Below the pieces are notes generated by a model. It did no database searches. It was not told the DNA's origin and saw nothing but the letters and a program-made list of their open reading frames with translations. From Batrachochytrium dendrobatidis JAM81 (Eukaryota > Chytridiomycota > Chytridiomycetes > Rhizophydiales), in assembly GCF_000203795.2 (NCBI RefSeq), contig NW_006281099.1:2545774-2609773 (forward strand): 64,000 nt of DNA, read 5' to 3'. The translations under genes and the position numbers were made by a program. This document shows, piece by piece, positions 1-11,528 of the stretch (positions within the stretch are counted from its first letter, which is position 1; the number at the start of each line of letters is the position of its first letter).

Positions 1-2557
1 AATCTTTGGTGCCCAGTCCAATTCAATTGATGGATCAGACAAAAGCAAAGATCCAGTCTGAAAATGCATAATTGTATCATATTTAAATGGCAATGATGTC
101 AAGCTTTAAACATCAACATAATGTATACACACTCATCAGAAAATGCATACCTCAAATTGGCCATGATCCATAGCCCAGTATCCTCGAATAGAAGTTAAAA
201 AAGGCTGCGTGATGCCCCACATACAAGCATACTCGGAAGCAATAGTCCCACAATCCAGTAGCAAATAAAAAATCACACAGTGCTTTGGCATCAACGCCAT
301 ATTAGCACAAGACAAAACATCATCAAACAACAACTCCAGTTCAGCTGCATCTGATGGAGGATAGACAGCGGGCCCATTGATTCCAAATAGTGAAAGAAGC
401 TTGTCAATAAACAGCTCATTATCCATTTTGCAGCGATGGGTAAGAATAGCTTGAGAAGTTTCGCGACTATAAGGGAATCGTTTGGGATCACGAGATAGCC
501 AGTCACTGTAATGAGGATAATCATGTTCGCGCTCAGATGGTGGATTATGATCTCCAACAAACTTGCCGACTTTATCTAATGACAAAATCATACAATTGGA
601 AGTGGATCCCAATGGCTCAATATCTTGAATAGTGCCATATTTTCCAGTTGCCAAGGTTTCTTCAACAATCAAATGAATGGCATCTTCAGACAGCTTGTGA
701 ATTTGCAAGTGGAAAAGTGATTCCTGCAAATATACTGTAAAAAGCTTACATCCCTCTCCATTGACGCCTGTTTAGCACAGAAATTCAAAATGTACAAGAT
801 ATTAATAGCTCGACTAGAGAACCCTTGACCAGATTAGCCAAAAGCTTACCCCTTCCAAACTTGATTGCAGCTACACGCGCATTAGTTACCAATTGTGTGG
901 GTGTGATTCTTTTGGTAGAATTGAAATTCGAATTGATGCTAAAAATACTTGTAATACTGTGACCACTTTTACTATAAACAATGCATCGAGACACCCGTAA
1001 GCTGAAACAGGAATAGTTTAAAGACTATATCAAAAAAAAGATTAACACTTACACATCAGCAACATTCAACTCATTTGAAACATATAAAATGTATTGCGGC
1101 TCGAGTCCAATGCTAAATTTGTCAAAACAAATATGTTCGATCGGTGCTTAAAAAACAAATGCAATAATAAGTTTAGCCCATATAAACACAACTCATTGAA
1201 TTGATGCTCGTGAGTTTTGGACCAAATTCAAAAACCTACAAAAGCATGCTGACTTGATAGTGTAAACTAGTTCCATAGTCTCCTCTGTTTTCATTGCCCA
1301 AATCTCCACTCCGCCATTAGAAGTGCCAATGATAAAAAGTGGAGCATCATGCGTAGAAGAACTAAATGTACTAATTGCGGTAACCTGCATTTTTGATTAA
1401 AAAACAAGTACAGGTTAGTAAGCTGTACATGAAAACCCGGCCCAATTCACATAAACTTTGAGTAATGTACTTACGGTAGCATTCAGTGGTCCAGTAAGAT
1501 GAGTAGTAAGCAGTTTCTAAGTTGTAAAAATTTCATGAAAAATGGTTAGCAAATACAAGGTGCATTCAATTCATGACAGTTGGACTACAAAATAGATGAT
1601 TGCGAGTTACCCCAAATGTATCTACTTGAACTCCAGGAGGGGACATTGGAACAATTGTACCAACAAAGAATCTGGCCACAGATCCAACGACAATGTAGCT
1701 GCAGCACTGGGAATCCACGATCTGAACAATAAATTGTTGCATAGTTGAATACGCCAAGCCAATGATCAGTATGTAAACTATACAAGACCCCAATACGTTC
1801 CGTCAACTACACAATTTATATATTTCAAAATACCTCTGCATTTGTTGATCCCAGTGCAGTGAACTGTACGCTTGAATCAAATTCAAATGGGACTTTGAGA
1901 GTATGTAGAGAAAATGGCTCGAATAGCCAGAGCGTGGTATCTCTTGAGCGAGTGTCTTTTACAGCAATGAGCAAGAATTCCAAAAGTCCAAGCCGCACAT
2001 GAGTAACGAGTGATATTTCAAGAGCCTAATAGTAAACCACGAATTAGATTATGAAACCATGTCCAGAATTTTGGCAGATTCTCACAGAAAACCAGATGTT
2101 TTATGAAATCCAACCCATTAAACATGCATTGACAGACCAGTATTAAAACTAGCAGGACAAACTATACTGCAGAAAAACATACATTGGAATCTCCATCAGA
2201 AAGCTGTTCGACAGAAAGAGAAGCCAAAAGGATATGTTTGCTACCAACAACAGTGCTGACTTGCAGATGGTTTGGACCGTATCGTACAAACCATGCAGCA
2301 CAGGCTGAGATGGACTGCTGCAAGCCAATGTCTTTCAAAGATGTCGCTTTTCGGACATGAGTTGTCGATGGTTTTGTGGAATGTAAAGTCCGAGACTTTA
2401 CAGCAGCTGCATTGGGCTCATGACGACTGGCCATGCTGCCCTTCCGGACAGGAGCATGAACATAAAATGCACATCTAAACTCGGTAGACAACGAAACATC
2501 ATTCTCTCCCAATCCGAATGTATTCTGAACAGACTGCAAGTCAACGTAATCCTGCAT
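1..2557 (-). CDS. ELYS: ELYS-type nuclear pore assembly protein (3' end beyond window)
   Basis: Multi-exon minus-strand gene whose end lies outside the window. Early exons (about 2557-2183, 2025-1835, 1720-1612, 1390-1200, 1000-785) encode beta-rich, propeller-like sequence, for example GTSNGGVEIW near 1310. The exon at about 729-150 encodes a helical segment with the features of the ELYS domain: YLLLDCGTIASEYACMW followed by IRGYWAMDHGQFE. In animals ELYS seeds nuclear pore assembly on chromatin; smaller fungal relatives sit in the outer-ring (Nup107-160) complex. I placed the start at the ATG at 2557 (MQDYVDLQS) because the reading frame further upstream has only a GTG. The gene lies 154 bp downstream of the RSM22 stop on the same strand. 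The family call is good; intron borders in the propeller part are approximate. Confidence 0.72.
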
Positions 2558-2711
2558 AGCACTTGTCAAACGTTGAGTTGGTAATAAAACATCTAAAAAT
2601 ACTCCACCCACGTGAGTTGGTTAATTCAACTGGACGATGACTAGTTTTATTGGGATTGTTGGCTGGCAATCGTAGCACTTCAACAATGAGTTGATTTCCT
2701 GGTTTGGCTGA

Positions 2712-4916
2712 TCATTCGCTAGTTTGCTGGGGCGACGAGCCACGCTTGTCAGTTTCCTGACTGTCTGGATCGGCATTTGGTGCGCGAATCTGAACCACAC
2801 TTGTCGGTGGATGTGGCCATTGATCACCCCAATGTAGTTTCCTTGCGTCCTTGTAGAACGGACTGCTCAATTTAGTAGCAATAACTCGTTGGATTTGGCC
2901 TAGGTTTTAAACAAGTCATTCCATCAGTTTGAAATCTTTAATCTAACCACAAATACATGCAAAATATTACCTTCTGACGAGCACATATCAATGATTACAT
3001 GCTTTTTCTTTTTAATTGGAGGTGCTGTAACTCTTGGCCAGTTTAGAGATAGTTTTTGGAGTAGTGATTTGTCATTGGTGGACAGTTGCGATAGATCTGT
3101 TAAAGCAGATTTGGTAGAGAGTTTAGACTGTGTAACAGCGGGTCTTGCACCACGACGAATAGCAACATATGAGAATTTTATATCCTCATGATCAGCGCTT
3201 TTAAATCCAGTGATGGATCGCTATTATTAAATAAACCAATGAGTTTATGAGTATGTACAACCCATCAGCTATAAATAATGCAGAAACATGCCCCACAATC
3301 TTTATATTAAAATTACCAACAAAACTCACTACAACTTCGTTACGATATACACGCTGGGAAAAATGGCACCATGATTTTCCATTGACCAATAGTGGACATA
3401 GTTTCTCGTGAGAGCACTATACGCATTTCAACAATGGCATATCAACGTTGGTGGATGCATACATCACACATTCTCACTCGATTAAAAGTTGACTTACGGG
3501 AGATACAACGTGGGCTCCGAGCTGCTCGTTACTATTTGCCATTTCAAGAATGGCGGCTCTGGCCTCTGCAATATGTCGAAATCCATTGGGTGTTCCACGA
3601 TCAATTAATACAAGCATTCCGCGAGTTTGGTCCCACAAAGCTTTTAGTGTAGCTTTGATAATCAAATCTGATGTGAGTTCTCCAATGACAAATGAAGCCA
3701 CTACCAAATCATGTTTTTCGTGCTAATAAAATGGATATGGTCAGCATATTCAAATTCGAGTGAGTAGCACCAATTACAGTGATAAATTTAAAAATGGCCT
3801 ACAATACCTCTAAAAACGATTCTTTATAGTTTAAATAACGCATTCCTTTATAGTCTTTTATCCCAGAATCTGGCATGTCTTGAAAGCAAAAACACGATCA
3901 AGTTAGATTCTACAAAACTAGCTGGCAGTCATTGAATATTGAAACACTATCTAGTCAAGAAAAATATGCATTGATATACTTGAAAGTTTGTCAGCGTGCT
4001 CAAGCATCTCCTCTGAAGAATCGATTCCCACTGCCGTTTCTAACGACTTTGGCCAACTGTTCTTTGCAGCCCAAATAGCCGTTCCAGGACCAGTTCCAAA
4101 ATCAAGAATGCTAGTTGGTTGAAAATCCGGTATTCTGCGAGATATATCTCTAAAAACAAAATCTGCTGCTCCATAAGCTGCATGTGCTCGACTTGACAAG
4201 TATGCTTTGGATGACACTTTATCATATCGAATGGCATGCGGTTCGGGCACGATTTTGTTTGTGGTGCCCTTCTTACTGACTAGCAGATGGACACCATAAG
4301 ATAATTAGATGGTGCATGAAAATACTATTTCAAGACAGTAAATCAAAAGTCTAGCCAAACAACTTGATTACAACTTTACCTCGTTTAATCAGTGTCGAAT
4401 AGTCGTTTGGGCGTGATTGAGACATGCTTGCTAGATAGATTGCCTGTGAAGCATTTCGAAGTGATTTATTAACACCTGTCATGCAATTAATATCACGAAA
4501 TAGCTTTTTAGTATGTTGATCAATCTTTTGGATGCATCAAATCACTCACTTGGCAGTGTGTCCATGATATTGGCATCAAGATCCTTTGGCATACTGCAGA
4601 GTCCTATCCGATTACGACCCATCATAGTGTATGGACTGATTTTTACCGATTTGTCGTCATCTTCCAAGTCTTGAGTTTCATTTGCGTCTTGTTCTGCTTC
4701 AAGGACTGAATTGGCGTCCTTGTTTATGGCCTGCATATCAAGCACTTTATGGTTTCTAGTTTTGAATGCAATTCTTGACATTGTGCATGTCTGCAAGTAT
4801 GGTTTGTAGCTAGTTATAAGAGATGGAATGCAAGTATATGCCAGTGAAATAGAATTGATTGATGGCCTGTTTACATGAGAGCAGGGTTTCAAAGGACAGT
4901 ATAAAAAATAAGACAT
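2712..4916 (-). CDS. RSM22: Rsm22/METTL17-type mitochondrial ribosome assembly methyltransferase-like protein
   Basis: Multi-exon minus-strand gene of the Rsm22/METTL17 family, which is associated with the mitochondrial small ribosomal subunit. The exon at 4250-3960 carries the SAM-binding core ILDFGTGPGTAIWAAK. The exon at 3710-3485 carries VVASFVIGELTSD and LIDRGTPNGFRHI. Four cysteines at the family's iron-sulfur positions are kept: CSHEKLCP and SWCHF around 3435-3350, and DMCSSEG near 2985. The last exon ends LHWGDQWPH plus a short tail, with TGA at 2714-2712. Two in-frame starts are possible. The ATG at 4916 adds a roughly 45-residue extension that is basic, has no acidic residues and would suit mitochondrial import; the ATG at 4781 (MSRIAFKTRN) is shorter. 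I chose the longer form. Confidence 0.85.
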
Positions 4917-5439
4917 GGGGATTAACTGATCGTATTAAACCAAGTGTATTTAAAGTAGTATTGATGGTAGCAGGTCGAAACTAGAGAAAGTTGAATGAAA
5001 TTCAAGACTAATTAATTTTTTTCGAATCGATTAATCTGCAAAACAAACTTTTGTAGTTTAACACTGATGACTAAAAGTAATTGTTGGATGAACATTCCAG
5101 TTGTAATAGTCATTCGCGACATCAACACTTGTAAGTCATGGCTCGACTATTCTTGTACAATCTCAAACTCGGAATATTACAGATGCTTTAAACCAATAGC
5201 AAACACAGTGATGGCTCTTGCTATTTATACATTTTCAAGAGTTTGATTCATTTAAAACAGATCGATTATATGCCAATACTATACAAGATTATAGTCAACA
5301 CAGATTGATAACTGAAGATACGAATGTCCAGTGACTGTTGAAAGTTGCAACTCGTGATGAGATCAAGTGACTTTTACAAGATAAAAAATCGGATTTTTAG
5401 TTTTTGTCAGATCAGGCTTATAATCTATTAAATTCACAA
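4917..5439. promoter_or_regulatory. Divergent intergenic region between RSM22 and SHMT
   Basis: About 520 bp between two gene starts that point away from each other, so it must hold both promoters. The sequence is AT-rich. I see no ORF, tRNA or copy of the dispersed repeats, and no individual promoter element that I can support. Confidence 0.5.
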
Positions 5440-7471
5440 ATGCTTGCTGCCACCACTCCTGTCGATGCATGGGTAAGTCTTGGTGTTTTACTCTTGGACT
5501 GTGATTTCTGGTAGTTTTGTACTTTATAAATCTTGCTGAATAAACAACTCTAACTATGTTTGCACAACTACTGCCATCTAACTGTTATTTAGAACAAGTG
5601 CCTTAACACTACTCTCGAGACTGAAGACAAGGAGATTTACGATCTTGTTCAACAGGAAAAATGGCGCCAGTTTTCCTGCCTTGAGCTGATTGCATCCGAG
5701 GTACACTAACTTGGATAATCTAGTTATTTTTTCTATTGATTTGTGCATCTATCCCAAATGCATTCTTGACATCACTTACAGCGGTGCATCTAGATGATGA
5801 AAGCTGTTGTATAATTGCAATTCAACCCCGAACCCGTTGCATATTATTTTTTTATGTTGGCTTACTAATCTCTTGTGCTCTTTACTCTCCGAATTTTCTT
5901 TTTTTCTTTCCTCAACTCTTGCCAACTACTTGTTTTATTTCCTTCGTCGCTGGTTGAATGCATCACAATCCATGTGTTTAGAACTTTACATCCCAAGCTG
6001 TGATGGAGGCCAATGGCTCTGCCTTGACCAACAAGTACTCTGAAGGTCTTCCAGGTGCCCGCTACTATGGTGGTAATGAATTTGTTGATCAGATTGAAAA
6101 TATCTGCCGTGATCGTGCTCTTTCTGCATTCAGCTTGGATCCCAAAAAGTGGGGTGTCAATGTCCAGCCATACTCTGGGTCCACTGCCAACTTTTCTGCC
6201 TTGACTGCTATGCTTTCTCCCCATGACCGCATTATGGGACTAGATCTGCCCTCTGGTGGTCATCTTACTCACGGCTATGCTACTGCCAAAAAGAAGGTAT
6301 CTTCCTCTGCCATCTACTTCGAGTCGCTTCCCTACCAGGTTGACAGCGAAACTGGCTACATTGACTATGTCAAGCTTGAAAAGAATGCTGCTCTTTTCCG
6401 TCCTCGTTTGATCATCTGCGGTGCCAGTGCATACCCTCAAGAGTTTGACTACAGTACTCTTCGCAAGGTGATTTTTATTTATGAGTTGCTATTGAATATT
6501 GGCTTGCTTGTGTTGGGAAGGCTTGTGATGACACCAATAGAGTCAGATTTTGATGATGACTATCCGAAATATTTAAGACTACAACGGTATCTGAAGCCCT
6601 TTTTATCACAACTATTGAGAATGCTAGAAATTCCCATTGTTTCTAACTACTTTAACTGTACTTTTGGCTTTGATAACAGATTGCCGATCAGCATGGTGCT
6701 TATTTGATGTGCGATATTGCTCACATCTCTGGTCTTGTTGCCGCCAAGGAGGCTGCCAATCCCTTTGACTATTGTGATATTGTCACCACTACCACTCATA
6801 AAACTCTTCGCGGTCCTCGTGCCGGTTTGATCTTCTTCCAACGTGCTCCCAAGGGCGAGAAGAACTCTGATCTCGAAGAAAAGGTCAACTTTGCTGTTTT
6901 CCCTTCCAACCAAGGTGGTCCACATAACAACACTATTGCTGGTATTGCTGTCACCCTCAAGCAGGCAGGATCAGCCGAGTTTAAACTGTACGCTCAGCAG
7001 GTGCGTGCCAATGCTGTTGCCGTTGCCAACGCTCTTAAGGGATATGGCTACAAGCTTGCTACTAATGGCACAGTCAACCACCTTGTCCTTTGGGATCTGC
7101 GCACTGTGGGTCTCACTGGATCCAAGATGGAAAAGATCTGCGATCTTGTCAATATTACTCTCAACAAGAACGCTGTTCACGGTGATGTGTCTGCTCTTAC
7201 ACCTGGAGGTGTTCGTATTGGCACATCTGCCCTCACATCTCGCTCTTTGAAGGAGGCAGACTTTGTCACTATTGCGGCATTCATGCATCGTGCTGTTCAG
7301 ATTTCTCTCCGTGTTCAGCTTACCAGTGGAAAGTTCATCAAGGACTTTGTTGCTGCACTTTCTGCCGATGAGGAAGTCAAGGCACTCAAGGCCGATGTTG
7401 AGAAATTTGCCCATACTTTCCCCATGCCTGGCTTTGATCCTAACTCCGTTCCTGAACACTGCCGTCATTGA
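5440..7471 (+). CDS. SHM2: Serine hydroxymethyltransferase, cytosolic form
   Basis: PLP enzyme that interconverts serine plus tetrahydrofolate with glycine plus 5,10-methylene-tetrahydrofolate, feeding one-carbon metabolism. Four exons: 5440-5472, 5593-5700, 5982-6467 and 6680-7471, all joined in frame. Visible family motifs are [17 protein letters not shown], the substrate region [28 protein letters not shown] [19 protein letters not shown], and the PLP-lysine motif [12 protein letters not shown]. The protein starts [11 protein letters not shown] with no mitochondrial presequence, so I call the cytosolic isoform. C-rich synonymous codons (GCC, CTC, ATC) are commoner here than in neighbouring genes, which fits high expression. 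TGA at 7469-7471. Confidence 0.96.
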
Positions 7472-7564
7472 TACATGATAGAATCAACCCATTATTGGTT
7501 TTACTAATATATTATTTGTTGCTAAATGGTTGATTTTAAAAAAATAAAATGCGACTTTTACACA

Positions 7565-7871
7565 TTCACTGTCGTATGTAAAATGGGGATACTAATAGGA
7601 CTGTCAAAATACATGAACGGCATCATGGCATAATTGGTGTCAATGTACTGGACATGATGGAAACAACAGTTGCAACCATTGCTTTCTTGAACTAGAACAC
7701 AGGCGTATTCGAGTTGGAATACAGTATCAAAACAGTCAATCATGCAATGTATGACTACCAAAAGTGGATAAAAGGATTGTGTGCATCATATGATGAACGT
7801 TGTGTCTATTGAAGAAACAGTGCAACAAATATTAATTACAAAAGTTTCATTTTACGTGAATACGCTTTAAA
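7565..7871. mobile_element. MITE-like dispersed repeat, copy 1 (both ends present)
   Basis: Short non-coding element with inverted ends. The left end reads CGTATGTAAAAT at 7572 (a shortened inverse of the right end) and the right end reads ATTTTACGTGAATACG at 7850-7865. The interior shares blocks with other copies, including GGAAACAACAGTTGCA near 7660, CAATGTATGACTACC near 7745 and TTGTGTCTATTGAAG near 7801. It lies between SHMT and DBP8. The right end directly abuts the DBP8 ATG at 7872, so the element probably forms that gene's 5' UTR and part of its promoter. Confidence 0.7.
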
Positions 7872-9979
7872 ATGGAAAAGAAAAGTCGACAGCTCGATAA
7901 TAGAGAAACGGTTGATTCAAAAACTACAACCAAGAAATCTGCTTTGTCAAGTATGCTGGACGATCATGTACCAGAGAATGAACTGAATGCACAGGTAGAA
8001 AAGCAGACTCAACAGTCTACTCTTAAACAAGCGCAAGTTTCCGAATCAGCTACATTTGAATCCATTGGGCTTCGACCATGGCTCATTGGATCACTCAAAT
8101 CCATATCCATTCGTCATCCATCAGAAATCCAACAGGCCTGCATACCCCATATTCTCAATGGCAGGGACATTATTGGTGGGGCCAAGACCGGCAGTGGCAA
8201 GACTGCTGCATTTGCCCTTCCAATTCTGCAGAAACTAAGCGAGGATCCATATGGTGTGTTTGCATTGGTACTCACACCAGCTAGGTATATTTAATTGGCT
8301 TGTTTAAACACGGGAATGATTGTATGAGATGGGCATGCACATTCCAGTCGTCTTTATAAACTAGTATTAATGTTTATTTTGGCATGAATAGAGAACTTGC
8401 ATTCCAGATTGCCGAGCAATTTCGAGTGCTTGGAACTGGAATTAATCTTAAGCTATCAGTGGTTGTTGGAGGTATGGATATGATGAGTCAAGCACTTGAA
8501 CTGTCCCAGAAACCCCATGTGATTATTGCTACTCCAGGACGTCTTGTGGACCATATTCGAAGTAGCAGCAATGCCATCCATTTTAAACGCATTAGATTTT
8601 TGGTATGTTGCAAAATCGTATGCCATGTACTCTCGACCGCATTGTCAGTACATATAATAACTCCAATTCTTTTTATAAACTCTGTTGACTAGGTCATGGA
8701 CGAAGCTGATCGTCTACTTGATGATACTTTTAGCGATGATTTAGAAGGAATTCTTAGCCAGCTTCCACAAAAGCGCCAAACGCTTTTATTTACTGCTACC
8801 ATGACGGACGAAATCAAAGAATTGCAAATGTCATCAAAAACCTTACCATTTGTCTACGAGTGTGCTGAACGGTACGATTGTCAAGATATATTTGGTTGCA
8901 GCCAACAGTTAAAATGTGTGTGGCTATTAAAATTGTATCATGAATCTTGGTATCTAGATATAGCACAGTTGAAAAGCTAGACCAGCAATATATTTTGGTT
9001 TCTTCCAATGTTCGAGATGCCTATTTAGCACATATAGTTCGTGAGTCGCTTTCTGGAAAAACCATGATTATTTTTGCTAGTAAATGCAGGTATATCGAGT
9101 ATTTGGCTTTTATTGTTTTGAAATGGATTAATCTAGTGTGTAGTCATTTCAAAAGTAATCTAACATATGGTTATATGATGCTATAAACTGATTCTGTGGT
9201 TTAGAACCTGTGAGACACTTCGAATTATGTTAAAGGAGTTGGGACTCAAATCAACTGCACTACATGCTCAGATGCCACAAAATGATCGATTGGGGTCGCT
9301 TGCAAAATTCAAAAGCGGGATTGTGCCGATTTTAATTGCAACAGATGTTGGTAGCCGGTAAGTTTGTAAAACTAATTGATGTATCTGCTCTATAAACTTG
9401 ACGCAATGTACTATTCTAACATTGTGACTAGTGGCCTAGATATTCCTACCGTTAAAGTGGTAATCAACTACGAACTTCCAGCAGATGCTACCGACTACAT
9501 TCATCGTGTTGGTCGTACCGCTCGTGCTGGTCAAGGCGGTATGTCACTGTCCTTTGTATCTGAGCGCGATGTCGATATCATTCACAATATTGAAAAAAAA
9601 ACTAGTACGTTTAAAATCGGTTGAATAGATCTTGACTTGATTTGCTTTTGAAGCTAAATGATTTTATGATCTTTTGTAGAAAAAAAGATGACCGAGTATA
9701 CTGTTCCAGAAAATGATGTATTGGAGATTCTAGATGAAGTAAACCTTGCCAAACGAATTGCAAAAATGGCAAGTTTTCATATTGTATACAATTTGTTATA
9801 TCGCAAGTCTAAATGTTGGATAAAACTACTGGTAAATCTAACATATATCCCATTGTTTCTTTCTATAGCAACTACTGGATAAAAACTTTGGAAATCAAAC
9901 TCGGATTAACAAGGAAAAGATGAAAATGCTTGGGAAATCTACAAAGCGTGCAAAAGTCACAAAAAAGACGCTTGAATAG
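7872..9979 (+). CDS. DBP8: DEAD-box RNA helicase Dbp8/DDX49
   Basis: Nucleolar ATP-dependent RNA helicase of the Dbp8/DDX49 family, needed for 18S rRNA processing. Exons: 7872-8284, 8392-8602, 8693-8871, 8958-9089, 9205-9357, 9432-9604, 9680-9768 and 9869-9979. Motifs in order: Q motif with Phe (FESIGL), motif I AKTGSGKT, motif Ia as PARELA (Thr changed to Ala), TPGR, DEAD box VMDEADR, motif III as [17 protein letters not shown] and [10 protein letters not shown]. The C-terminus is short and basic, as is usual in Dbp8. The seventh intron begins GC (ATG|GCAAGT) and ends AG; only this reading keeps the frame. The start ATG touches a MITE end. Confidence 0.93.
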
Positions 9980-10130
9980 CATTGATATCAACCGCATCAG
10001 AAACTGCTTTTGATAACATACGAATAAAAAATTGTTATGATACAAATTTAAAATAGTACTGCCATCAAGCACAAGTTTCATTAAAGTCGAGTAAATTATT
10101 GAACTCCAAAAATTAAAAAAATCACAAAAA

Positions 10131-10202
10131 TAGCACTGGAAGGTTTCGATCCTTCGACTTCTGGGTTATGAGCCCAGCGGACTTCCTCTGTCCCACAGTG
10201 CT
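10131..10202 (-). tRNA. Initiator tRNA-Met (CAU)
   Basis: A 72-nt cloverleaf on the minus strand. It begins AGCACTG, and the 3' strand CAGTGCT pairs with it. The anticodon arm is GGGCTCATAACCC, with the GGG/CCC pairs typical of initiators. The T arm contains GGATCGAAACC, with A at the T54 position. There is no intron. Together these features mark the eukaryotic initiator rather than the elongator Met tRNA. Confidence 0.93.
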
Positions 10203-11528
10203 AGATTCTAATAAAACATTTTATGCATATTCATTCTTTATTTACTTTTGCAAACCTGTGTGCTTGTGATTTGGTTATTATATTGTATATATTCAGTCCG
10301 ATTTATAGTTTTGAACTGATGCTTGGCATCCATACATTGTATAATCACCAGTAACTAAAGAGTTCAAAAACAATGTTGTCCAGTAAACTGTCACTAATCA
10401 TTTCACAAGACTATTTATTATGTATTTTGGTACTTTTATTAATGTTCTCATTTTACGTGAACATGGCGGCAAATCAGATGATGGTAGATGTAAAACTGAT
10501 GGTTTGCTAATCGAAATACTTTAAAGGCTACAATTATAATAACTACTTTAGTTGCAGATATACAGAGTATAGTGTACTAGATTGCAAGCTATACACTATT
10601 ACAAGACAGTTACTCTATTTAAATCTACACTGTATTCTATCTAATATTGATCAACAAAGTACAGACATAACCAGATGTACAAGAAATCAAATGGTAGATG
10701 TATATAAATAAGAAATGGAGAATAGCTGGTGAGTAGAAAGTAAGAATAGACTCAACTAAGCTACTAGGTGTCTTGTGATCAAGCGACTTTCATGAGCTAT
10801 TTTAGCCGACTTTTCAACAAGATTGACCATTGGTGCTACTGATTTGCGCTCTCCTTTAATCCAAACAGTACCACCAATAGTTGGTAGCCAAACCTGATAC
10901 CCTTGAACTTTTTGATTACACATTATTGTGCAGGCTGCAGTCAACTTTCAACAGTTTGATTTTGTTGACCTACTTTTGTGAGCTTTATTAGGCCATTCGA
11001 GTATCATTGCAGCTTTATTCTTATGCATCTTGCCACGTTGACCCTCATGCAAGACTACCATTGTACTTTCACGGATTTATCCACTTTCTGTTAGTCGAAC
11101 GTATTCCCTTGTATAGCAGGGAGTCATTGCCATGTGGATTTCTCTTCACAGCACCATTCCCAGTACCGATATTGTTTAGGGGTTATGGTCTACACGGTCG
11201 TTTGAATCTCCGACTCGGTTTACTCAATAGTTGAGCTGGTGCTGGGAATAAATTAGGCATGATTCTACTCCACACTTGAACAAACTTACTCCTTGCTGGC
11301 ATCTTAGTCTGTCCAAATTGGTTGAGCCATCACTAGCCTGTGCATTTTTAGTCTACTGCTGCTCACTCTGGTTTACTGAGGGTCATTACGCCCCCATTAG
11401 CAATAAATCTACAGCCACATTTTTTTATTGTGGCTAAAATTAACGCCTTTTCAGTTGTATTCCAGCTCATACCTTACTTTACAAGACCACTTTTGGTGGA
11501 CTACACATACACTGCTATCATTTTCCCT
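10203..11528. other. Gene-poor stretch with MITE copy 2
   Basis: 1.3 kb between the initiator tRNA and the zinc-finger gene. Sequence of the dispersed MITE family occupies roughly 10255-10473: blocks CATACATTGTATAATCA and GTCCAGTAAACTGTCAC, and the end TTTTACGTGAACATGGCGG at 10451. The rest (10480-11500) shows only short ORFs without recognisable features. A weak 62-codon ORF at 10944-10756 (-) resembles nothing I know. Confidence 0.5.
10255..10473. repeat. MITE-like dispersed repeat, copy 2 (partial)
   Basis: Shares the right-hand end and the two blocks before it with copies 3, 5 and 6. The order is TAGTTTTGAACTGA, CATACATTGTATAATCA, CAGTAAACTGTCA, TTTATTATGTATTTTGG, then TTTTACGTGAACATGGCGG. 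The left boundary is not clear, and no left inverted end is recognisable. Confidence 0.6.

Noticed and set aside
10560..10610. Small inverted repeat around ATAGTGTA...TACACTAT as a possible terminator or RNA gene
   Set aside because: The stem is only about 8 bp with an AT-rich loop, expected by chance in this base composition.
10756..10944. 62-codon minus-strand ORF (CNQKVQGYQVWLPTIGG)
   Set aside because: Short, isolated, no splice partners and no recognised motif; probably chance or a decayed fragment.
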